From Clostridia bacterium (GTDB taxonomy: Bacteria; Bacillota; Clostridia; Oscillospirales; Acutalibacteraceae), in the NCBI GenBank assembly GCA_017534365.1, contig JAFWCS010000403.1:1-5290 (forward strand): a stretch of 5,290 nt of DNA. The letters are read 5' to 3'. The notes under the pieces are model-generated. The model made no database searches and was not told the origin of the DNA. It saw only the letters and a list, made by a program, of their open reading frames with translations. This document shows, one piece after another, positions 1 to 5,242 of the stretch (position 1 is the stretch's first letter; the number at the start of each line of letters is the position of its first letter). Made by a program: the position numbers and the translations under genes.

Positions 1-831
1 ATCGATCCCGCCACCGACGCCGCCATCCGCAGCGCAACGCCGCTGCTCGCCGCCGTTTCCGTCGAACGCATTTTTGTTGAACTGCGCAAGCTGCTGTGCG
101 GCGATCACGCGGCCGACCTGCTGCGGGACTACGCGGACGTGCTTTTTTACCTGCTGCCGGCGCTCGCGCCCATGCGCGGCTGCGCGCAGCATCACGAACG
201 CCACGTCCATGACGTCTGGGATCATACGCGCGCGGTCGTGGCGGCCGTGCCGCCGGACCCGCATCTGCGGCTCGCGGCGCTCCTGCATGACAGCGGCAAG
301 CCCGCCTGCAAAACGACGGACGACGCTGGCGTGGATCATTTCTACGGGCACGCCGTCAAAAGCGCGGAAATCGCGGACGCGATCCTGCGGCAGTATAAGA
401 CCTCCAACCGTCTGCGGCAGCAGGTCTGCACGCTCGTGGAGCTGCACGATTTCGTGCCGGACCGGCTCAGCCGCAAAACCTGGCGCAAAAAGATCCATAC
501 GCTCGGCGAAGAGACCGTGCGCGATCTCTTCCGGCTGCGGGAAGCGGATCTGCGCGCGCAGAACCCGGCCTTTCTGGCCGAGGGGCTCGCGCAGAACGCC
601 GCCGGTCTGGCGGTCGTGGAAGCGCTGCTCGCGGAGACCCCCGCTTTCGGTCTGCGGGATTTGGCCGTCAACGGCGCGGACCTGGCCGCCCTGGGCATCC
701 CGCCCTCGCCCCGGATGGGCAAAATTCTGGACCGTCTGCTGGATGAAGTGCAGGCGGACACGCTGAAGAACGAAACGGCCGCGCTGCTGGCGCGGGCCGA
801 GGAACTGAATTCCGGAAAGGAGACCCTATGA
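1..831 (+). CDS. cca: CCA tRNA nucleotidyltransferase, C-terminal part (5' end outside window)
   Basis: The reading frame is open from the first base and ends at TGA 829-831, giving 276 residues; the N-terminal nucleotidyltransferase head lies upstream of the window. The enzyme family adds or repairs the 3' CCA end of tRNAs in the cytoplasm. What is visible is the RNA-binding/tail half: an opening of the type IDP-T...VS-ERI..EL-KLL, an HD-domain with histidines around codons 64-75 and the metal-binding HDSGKP at codons 96-101 (bases 286-303), then HFYGHAVKSAEIA and LVELHDF, and the family C-terminal pattern DLAVNGADL...LGI...MGKILDRLLDEV. The order and spacing match HD-containing bacterial CCA enzymes throughout, with no frameshift. 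Some lineages split CCA addition between two enzymes (A-adding and CC-adding); the missing head prevents telling these apart. Its last codons overlap the next gene by ATGA. An internal ATG at 139 is not a plausible start because conserved family sequence continues upstream of it. Confidence 0.93.
   Translation: MDPATDAAIRSATPLLAAVSVERIFVELRKLLCGDHAADLLRDYADVLFYLLPALAPMRGCAQHHERHVHDVWDHTRAVVAAVPPDPHLRLAALLHDSGKPACKTTDDAGVDHFYGHAVKSAEIADAILRQYKTSNRLRQQVCTLVELHDFVPDRLSRKTWRKKIHTLGEETVRDLFRLREADLRAQNPAFLAEGLAQNAAGLAVVEALLAETPAFGLRDLAVNGADLAALGIPPSPRMGKILDRLLDEVQADTLKNETAALLARAEELNSGKETL
816..822 (+). promoter_or_regulatory. Ribosome binding site of the FemAB-like gene
   Basis: AAAGGAG, a near-consensus Shine-Dalgarno sequence, ends five bases before the ATG at 828. 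It lies inside the end of cca, so it fixes the FemAB start and indicates coupled translation across the ATGA overlap. Confidence 0.85.
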
Positions 832-1883
832 AGATCGAAACCGTCACAATCGAACAGGCCGCAGAATTCGACGCCTTTGTGCGTTCACATCCGAAGGGCC
901 ATATGATGCAGACCTCCGCCTGGGGGCGCGTCAAGAAAGAATGGGATTGGCGCGGCTTTCTCCTGCGGGAGGAGGACGGCGCGATCCGGGGCGTCTGCGC
1001 CGTGCTGCTGCGGCAGATCCCGATGACGCCGTTCAAGCTGATGTATGCGCCGCGCGGGCCGGTCTGCGATCTGCATGACGCCGACGCCGTGCGCGCGCTG
1101 CTGCTGGCCGTGAAGGAGTACGGCCTGCGCAACAAGGCCTACACGTTGAAAATCGACACCGACACGCTTGTGACGGACGAGGCTTATATCGGGCTCCTCA
1201 AGGAGCTCGGCTTCACGTTTAAGCCGCACGGTTCCGGCTTCGACACGATTCAGGCCCGCTATATCTTCCGCCTGGACGTCGGCGGCAAGACCGAAGAAGA
1301 GGTCATGGCCGGCTTCCACCCGAAGACCCGCTACAACACCCGTCTGGCAGGGCGCAAGGGTGTCACCGTGGAGATCCGGGGCAAAGAATCCTGCGCGGAA
1401 TTCCACGATCTGATGCTGGTCACCGGCGCGCGCGACGGTTTCGCCACGCGTGACACCGCGTATTTCGAGCGCATCATGGACGCGTTCGGCGACGACGCGC
1501 GCATTTATCTGGCAAAATACGAAGGCAAGACCATCGCCGGCGCGCTGGACGTCCACTGCGGCGACAAGGTCTGGTACGTCTACGGCGCAAGCTCCAACGA
1601 GTACCGCAACGTCATGCCGAATTATCTGGTGCAGTGGGAAATGATCCGCTGGGCGATCGCCGAGGGCTGCCGATGGTATGATTTCCGCGGCGGTTATCCG
1701 GAGGAAGACAATCCGCTGCACGGCATTTTCAAATTCAAAAAGGGCTTCTGCAACGACTACATGGAGCTCATGGGCGAGGCCGATCTGATCCTGGACAAGG
1801 TCGGCTACAAGGCGGTCGGCGCGGCGGAGAAGCTGCGCAAATCCACCCGCGGCCTGCGCGCGAAGATCATCAACCGCAAATAA
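828..1883 (+). CDS. FemAB/FemX-family peptidoglycan bridge aminoacyltransferase
   Basis: This 351-residue protein has the layout of the FemA/FemB/FemX/MurM family: two GNAT-like domains that transfer an amino acid, usually from aminoacyl-tRNA, to the stem peptide of lipid II or its UDP-linked precursor at the inner face of the membrane. Visible family features are MQTSAWGRVK at 27-36, LMYAPRGPV at 71-79, the basic segment HPKTRYNTRLAGRKGV at 164-179, then YLAKYEGKTIAGALDV at 227-242, WYVYGASSNEYRNVMPNYLVQWEMI near 249-273, and WYDFRGG...GIFKFKKGF at 283-307. There is no long charged insertion that would form the antiparallel helical arm of staphylococcal FemA, so it resembles the shorter FemX-type enzymes of about 335-350 residues. 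There is no signal peptide or membrane helix. The start is fixed by a good Shine-Dalgarno and the ATGA overlap with cca. The amino acid added and the acceptor cannot be read from sequence. A different GNAT-type peptidyl transfer role is possible but less likely. Confidence 0.88.
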   Translation: MKIETVTIEQAAEFDAFVRSHPKGHMMQTSAWGRVKKEWDWRGFLLREEDGAIRGVCAVLLRQIPMTPFKLMYAPRGPVCDLHDADAVRALLLAVKEYGLRNKAYTLKIDTDTLVTDEAYIGLLKELGFTFKPHGSGFDTIQARYIFRLDVGGKTEEEVMAGFHPKTRYNTRLAGRKGVTVEIRGKESCAEFHDLMLVTGARDGFATRDTAYFERIMDAFGDDARIYLAKYEGKTIAGALDVHCGDKVWYVYGASSNEYRNVMPNYLVQWEMIRWAIAEGCRWYDFRGGYPEEDNPLHGIFKFKKGFCNDYMELMGEADLILDKVGYKAVGAAEKLRKSTRGLRAKIINRK

Positions 1884-1921
1884 CTCTGACCACTTCTCTC
1901 CTCTCATTTGTCCTCCATATA

Positions 1922-1973
1922 GAAAGACGGCGTTGCCGGTTCCATCCACCGGCAGCGTCGCCTTTCATTTATT
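1922..1973. terminator. Bidirectional intrinsic terminator between convergent genes
   Basis: Bases 1922-1940 pair with 1948-1966 to form a 19-position stem with a single A/C mismatch (1927/1961) and two G-T positions, around a seven-base loop TCCATCC. The stem base is flanked by A-rich sequence on the left and T-rich sequence on the right (TTTCATTTATT), so it can end transcription of cca-femAB on the plus strand and of the ECF operon on the minus strand (TTTCTAT after the stem). The right arm covers the stop codon of the minus-strand S-component gene (1965-1967). The T tracts are interrupted, so efficiency may be moderate in either direction. Confidence 0.8.
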
Positions 1974-2690
1974 CTGCTGAAATAACCCGTATTTTGTTTT
2001 GATGCGCTCGAGCTTCCCGATCAGCGGCTTGCCCGCAATCAGAAGCACGGCCGCCATCGTGCCGGCATGGGTCAGATTGAAGGGCAGACCGGCCGCGTAG
2101 ACCGCCGCCGTTTTTGACCAGGTCAGCTCGTCGCTGTAGATCAGCACCGTGCTCAGATCGACGATGCCGCCATACAGCACGAGGCAAAGCAGGCCGCCGC
2201 AGAGCGCGAGCAGGATGCGGTTCTCCCGCAGCGCGCGGATGCGGAAGAGGTAACCGGCCGCCAGCCCGACCGCGCCCATGCCGAGCATCTGGAAGGGCGT
2301 CCACTGCCCCTGGCCGAAGATGAAATTGGAGATCAGCATCGCCGCCGCGCCGGTCAGAAAGCCGGTCTGCGGCCCGAGGCAGACCGCCGTCACGACCACG
2401 ATCGCGCCCAGCGGCTTGACCGACGGGAGCGCATAAAACGCCGCGCGCGAGGCGACCGCCATCGCGATCATCACCGCGAGCACCGCCAGCTCCCGCGCCG
2501 AAGGGTAGCGCCGCTCAAACGAAACCGCAAACGGCAGCAGCGCGAAAAGAACGATCAGCGCGGCCGCAAGATAATACCGCGTGCCGCCGCTTCTGAGCTC
2601 GAGCAGGATCAGCGCCGCGCCGGAGAGCAGGAAGCCGAGCAGCAGCAGCGCCGTAACCGCGCCGCGCCGGGTTATAGATTTTGCTGACAC
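1965..2690 (-). CDS. ECF transporter S component (substrate-binding membrane subunit, CbrT-like)
   Basis: This is a 241-residue, very hydrophobic protein with about eight predicted membrane helices (roughly residues 11-31, 39-58, 67-88, 94-105, 108-124, 133-149, 158-182 and 192-220). The last six form the S-component core; the first two are an N-terminal extension ending in FERRYPSARE. The core begins ELAVLAVMIAMAVASRAAF and includes an AxxxA motif (A72-A76), the kind S components use to dock on EcfT, followed by LPSVKP and then GFLTGAAAMLISNFIFGQGQWTPFQM, which I recognise as typical of a large clostridial S-component family often labelled CbrT-like (cobalamin). The substrate is not provable here. 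The start is GTG at 2688-2690: an in-frame stop lies 18 bases upstream, and AAGGA (2703-2707) sits 12 bases ahead, longer than ideal, so translation is probably coupled to the ATPase gene, whose end it overlaps by 19 bases. It acts in the cytoplasmic membrane with the ATPase and an EcfT subunit not seen here. Confidence 0.85.
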   Translation of the reverse strand: MSAKSITRRGAVTALLLLGFLLSGAALILLELRSGGTRYYLAAALIVLFALLPFAVSFERRYPSARELAVLAVMIAMAVASRAAFYALPSVKPLGAIVVVTAVCLGPQTGFLTGAAAMLISNFIFGQGQWTPFQMLGMGAVGLAAGYLFRIRALRENRILLALCGGLLCLVLYGGIVDLSTVLIYSDELTWSKTAAVYAAGLPFNLTHAGTMAAVLLIAGKPLIGKLERIKTKYGLFQQNK

Positions 2691-4264
2691 AGCGCGATCA
2701 CATCCTTATCTGTCACGCAGTTTTCAAACAGGCGCCGCGACATCCGGTGCGCCGCCGTGGTGTAGAAATAATTATTGCAGAAAAAGTCCGCCGTCGGCTG
2801 CATGCAGGCGATCCCGCCGTCAAAGAGCAGCGCGCAGTGATCGGCGTGCGCGGCGCAGAATTCCGCGTCGTGCGAGACCATCAGCACCGTCTTGCCCGCC
2901 GCCTTGAGCTGCGCGAGCAGCGCCGCGAAGCGCAGCTTGAACGCGCAGTCCATGCCCTTGGTCGGCTCGTCAAGCAGCAGGAGATCCGGCTCATGCAGCA
3001 GAAGCTTCGCGAGCGCCGCACGCTGCTGCTCGCCCCCGCTCAGATCATAGGGGTGCCGCTCCAGCAGCGGTTCGAGCTCCAGCTGTCGGATAACGGCGTC
3101 AACCGCTGCGTCCGACGCCGCCTGAAGTTCCTCCCGCACCGTATTCTGCGTGAACAGCAGCGCGGCATTCTGCGGCAGCAGCGCCGTCTTCGCCTGCATG
3201 CGCAGACGGCCGCCCGTGGGCTTGCGCAGCCCGGCAAGCAGGTGCAGGAGCGTGGATTTGCCCGCGCCGTTGCCGCCGAGCAGCGCGGTGATCCGCCCGG
3301 CAGGCAAGTTGAAATCAAAGCTGCGCAGCACGTCCGCGCCGTCTTTTTCATAGCGGAAGGAGACGTTCTTCAGCGTTGCGGCCGGGGATGTCTCCGGCAA
3401 AGCGGGCCGGTCGATGTGTTTGCGCTTGAGCGGCTGCGGCAAAAGCCGTTCCAGCGCGGTCGCGCCTTCCCGCGCGGTCAGCGGCGTTTCCGTCGCGCCG
3501 GGCAGCTGCGCAAACACGCGCACGGGCGTGGGCATGGCGGCCTGCACAAAGGGATCCAACCGGCCATAGGCCGCGCCGAGCTGCGCGGGCGGCGCATCCA
3601 GCGTCAGCGCCCCCGCCTCCAGCACCAGCACGCGGTCGGCATAGACGATCGCTTCCTCCAGCCGGTGCTCCGAAAGGATCACGGTGACGCCGAGCTCACG
3701 GTTGATGCGGGAGAGCGTGGCGAGAAATTCCGTCGCGGCGATGGGATCCATCTGCGCGGTCGGCTCGTCGAGCAGCAGCAGCTGCGGGCGCAGCGCCGTG
3801 GCAGAGGCCAGATTCAGCAGCTGCTTCTGCCCGCCGGAGAGCGTCGCCGTGTGCCGGTCGAACCAGCCGTCGATGCCGAAATACTGCGCGATCTCCGCCA
3901 CGCGCAGGCGGATCTCCGCCGTCGGCAGACCGAGATTTTCCAGCCCGAAAGCCAGCTCGTGCCAGACCTTGTCCGTCACGATGCCGCTCTCGGGATCCTG
4001 CATCACAAAGCCGATCTGCTCCGCCGCCGCGCGGCGATCGAGCGTTTCGACCGGCGCGCCGTTCCAGAGGATGCGGCCCTGCCGCTCCCCCGCCGGCGCA
4101 AGCACGGGATGCAGCGCGCGCAGCAGCGTCGTTTTTCCGCAGCCGCTCGGTCCGCAGAGCACGAGGAATTCCCCCGCCTGCACCTCGAAGCCGACCTCCC
4201 GCAGCGCCTGCACGGCGCCGATAGGATATTGAAAGCTGAAGTTGTCCACGATCAGTTGCCGCAT
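2672..4264 (-). CDS. Fused ECF transporter ATPase (EcfA-EcfA', two ABC domains)
   Basis: This 530-residue protein joins two complete ABC ATPase domains that power an ECF vitamin/micronutrient importer from the cytoplasmic side. Domain 1 has Walker A GPSGCGKTT (38-46), Q-loop MQDPESGIVTDKVWHELAFG (88-107), signature LSGGQKQ (142-148), Walker B LLLLDEP (162-168) and the switch histidine H200. After a linker (about 236-295), domain 2 has Walker A GGNGAGKST (330-338), Q-loop Q365, signature LSGGEQQ (408-414), Walker B LLLLDEP (428-434) and H465. The catalytic motifs of both domains are intact. The C-terminal tail, with NNYFYTTAAHRMSRR at 497-511, occurs in fused clostridial ECF ATPases in my recollection. 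An upstream ATG at 4351 is rejected because it lies in the preceding terminator and upstream of the likely promoter; ATG 4264 starts directly at the first strand, MRQLIVDNFSFQYP. AAAGGAA lies 12 bases upstream and GAAGGG 2 bases upstream, both imperfectly spaced. It is the first gene of a two-gene operon with the S component. Confidence 0.93.
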   Translation of the reverse strand: MRQLIVDNFSFQYPIGAVQALREVGFEVQAGEFLVLCGPSGCGKTTLLRALHPVLAPAGERQGRILWNGAPVETLDRRAAAEQIGFVMQDPESGIVTDKVWHELAFGLENLGLPTAEIRLRVAEIAQYFGIDGWFDRHTATLSGGQKQLLNLASATALRPQLLLLDEPTAQMDPIAATEFLATLSRINRELGVTVILSEHRLEEAIVYADRVLVLEAGALTLDAPPAQLGAAYGRLDPFVQAAMPTPVRVFAQLPGATETPLTAREGATALERLLPQPLKRKHIDRPALPETSPAATLKNVSFRYEKDGADVLRSFDFNLPAGRITALLGGNGAGKSTLLHLLAGLRKPTGGRLRMQAKTALLPQNAALLFTQNTVREELQAASDAAVDAVIRQLELEPLLERHPYDLSGGEQQRAALAKLLLHEPDLLLLDEPTKGMDCAFKLRFAALLAQLKAAGKTVLMVSHDAEFCAAHADHCALLFDGGIACMQPTADFFCNNYFYTTAAHRMSRRLFENCVTDKDVIALCQQNL

Positions 4265-4301
4265 CGCCCTTCGCCGTTCCTTTCGTTTCGTTCCTATTGG
4301 A

Positions 4302-4330
4302 ATTGTATCATATCCCGCGCGGGAAGTAAA
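4302..4330 (-). promoter_or_regulatory. Sigma-A-type promoter of the ECF operon
   Basis: On the minus strand, TTTACT (4325-4330, four of six matches to the -35 consensus) is followed after exactly 17 bases by TACAAT (4302-4307, five of six matches to the -10 consensus), preceded by TGA, which makes an extended -10 (TGnTACAAT). The predicted transcription start near 4295 gives a leader of about 30 bases before the ATG at 4264. That is too short for a riboswitch. Confidence 0.72.
4313..4324. promoter_or_regulatory. 12-base perfect palindrome in the promoter spacer (candidate operator)
   Basis: TCCCGCGCGGGA is a perfect inverted repeat lying wholly inside the 17-base spacer between the proposed -35 and -10 elements. 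A dimeric repressor bound here would block polymerase. A palindrome this long is expected about once by chance in a window of this size, so only its position makes it suggestive. No regulator is identified. Confidence 0.35.
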
Positions 4331-4365
4331 GAAAAAGATGCTCCCCGCCAACGGCAGGAAGCATC
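4328..4365 (-). terminator. Intrinsic terminator of jag
   Basis: Read on the minus strand, 17 bases after the jag stop codon, GATGCTTCCTGCC pairs with GGCGGGGAGCATC (a 13-base stem at 4337-4365 with two G-U pairs) around a three-base GTT loop, followed immediately by TTTTTCTTT (4328-4336). This is a textbook rho-independent terminator. Its T tract runs into the -35 element of the next operon. Confidence 0.88.
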
Positions 4366-4381
4366 CGTTCCTTCTGTTTTT

Positions 4382-5224
4382 TTATTCGCCCTTGTTGACC
4401 TCGATCTTGCCATAGAGCGAAGCGCCTGCGGAATCCGAGCGCGGTGCTCTCGACGGCGCTGCGGGCTCCTTGCTGCGCTCGCCCTGATAACGGCCGCCGC
4501 CGCGATTGCCGCCGCGGTTGCCTCCACGGCCGCCGCGATTGCCGCCGCGTCCGCCGCGATTGTAGCCGCCGTTGGTGGGCTTCACGCCCTCTTCCAGCGT
4601 GATCACGACCTTGCGTTCGCCGTCGCTGCCCACGGAGTGAGAGGTCACGCCTTCGATCTCCTGCACCGTGGTGTGGATGATGCGGCGCTCATAGGGATTC
4701 ATCGGCTCGAGCACGACGTTTCTGCCGTATTTGCGCACCTTCGCGGCATTCTTCCTGGCCAGCGCGCGCAGGGTGTTTTCCCGCTTCTCGCGGTAGTTGC
4801 CCACGTTGATGGAAACGCGCTTGTAGCCCTCGTTGGTGCGGTTGATGACCAGACGGGTCAGATACTGGATCGCGTCCAGCGTTTCACCGCGCCGGCCGAT
4901 CACGGAGCCGTAGTCATCCTCACAGGTGATGGCGAAGCGAACTTCTTCCTCATCCGCCTCCACCGCGATCTGCGCGTCGCTGACGCCCAGGCTCTTGAGG
5001 ATCGTGTCGATATAAGCCTTTGCGGGGGCAAAGGGATCGTCTTCAATTTCATAAAATGCGCGGACCTTCGCGAGCGATCCGCCGAACAGGCCGAGCAGCT
5101 TCGCTTTCGGCTGCTCCAGAACTTCAAATCTGATCTCCGCATCTTCCGGCGCCTGCAGCGCGCGGACGGCATTGGTCTGGGCCTCCACGATGGAAGCGCC
5201 GGTGCCGATTGCATCTTTGATCAA
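4382..5224 (-). CDS. jag: RNA-binding protein Jag/KhpB (Jag-N, KH, R3H) with C-terminal RGG tail
   Basis: KhpB/Jag proteins are cytoplasmic RNA-binding proteins linked to cell elongation and division in Gram-positives and are usually encoded next to yidC/spoIIIJ. The 280-residue product (numbered from TTG 5224) shows a Jag-N domain at about 1-55 (IKDAIGTG...FEVLEQPKAKLLGLFGGSLAKV), a KH domain at about 70-135 with the GxxG loop GRRG at 110-113, and an R3H domain at about 140-212 with the R-x3-H motif R180/H184 in MNPYERRIIH. Past about 213 comes a low-complexity tail with six RGG triplets, then a stretch rich in Ser, Pro and Ala. Three starts are possible: GTG 5236, GTG 5233 and TTG 5224. I prefer TTG because AGGTGG lies eight bases before it and family members, as I recall them, begin near IK-AIGTG; the GTG 5236 start would add four residues and directly follows an in-frame TAG. 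The gene lies 18 bases after the upstream stop, so it is probably cotranscribed with that gene. Confidence 0.93.
   Translation of the reverse strand: MIKDAIGTGASIVEAQTNAVRALQAPEDAEIRFEVLEQPKAKLLGLFGGSLAKVRAFYEIEDDPFAPAKAYIDTILKSLGVSDAQIAVEADEEEVRFAITCEDDYGSVIGRRGETLDAIQYLTRLVINRTNEGYKRVSINVGNYREKRENTLRALARKNAAKVRKYGRNVVLEPMNPYERRIIHTTVQEIEGVTSHSVGSDGERKVVITLEEGVKPTNGGYNRGGRGGNRGGRGGNRGGNRGGGRYQGERSKEPAAPSRAPRSDSAGASLYGKIEVNKGE
4493..4561 (-). repeat. Tandem repeat encoding NRGGRGG units (RGG box)
   Basis: Within jag, the minus strand reads two 21-base units encoding NRGGRGG, then shortened NRGG and NRGGG units. Codons vary at third positions (GGC/GGA, CGC/CGT, AAT/AAC), so the peptide rather than only the DNA repeat seems kept. 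It lies just after the R3H domain and forms a flexible, strongly basic segment. Confidence 0.85.
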
Positions 5225-5232
5225 AACAGTCA

Positions 5233-5238
5233 CCACCT
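5233..5238 (-). promoter_or_regulatory. Ribosome binding site deciding the jag start
   Basis: AGGTGG on the minus strand matches five of six bases of AGGAGG and is eight bases before TTG 5222-5224. The site overlaps the GTG at 5234-5236, so if it is the real Shine-Dalgarno that GTG cannot be the initiator. The only alternative site for the GTG start is the weak AAAGAG nine bases upstream of it. Confidence 0.5.
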
Positions 5239-5242
5239 AATA

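Noticed and set aside
74..766. A 230-codon plus-strand open frame overlapping cca in another frame.
   Set aside because: It encodes an Arg/Cys/Ser-rich shadow product without domain features; the cca frame carries the conserved HD motif and family C terminus.
885..1949. A 354-codon open frame antisense to the whole FemAB gene, with a GGAGG-ACAA-ATG near 1901-1916 on the minus strand that looks like a start site.
   Set aside because: Its product has no recognisable domain, while the plus-strand frame is an unmistakable FemAB protein. GC-rich genes commonly leave long antisense open frames, and the ribosome-site resemblance comes from a pyrimidine-rich stretch ahead of the terminator.
4265..4351. 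An upstream in-frame ATG at 4349-4351 that would extend the ECF ATPase by 29 residues.
   Set aside because: It lies within the jag terminator hairpin, upstream of the likely promoter, and the extra residues do not resemble the start of an ABC ATPase. ATG 4264 begins at the first conserved strand.
4266..4377. Two copies of AAGGAACGG on the minus strand, one in the ECF leader and one between the jag stop and its terminator.
   Set aside because: A nine-base purine-rich direct repeat resembling ribosome sites is weak evidence; no further repeat copies or symmetry support a protein-binding site.
4294..4527. A 77-codon minus-strand open frame across the jag end and the intergenic gap, Ala/Arg-rich.
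   Set aside because: It is a frame shadow of the GC-rich RGG repeat running into the terminator; there is no convincing start site or domain.
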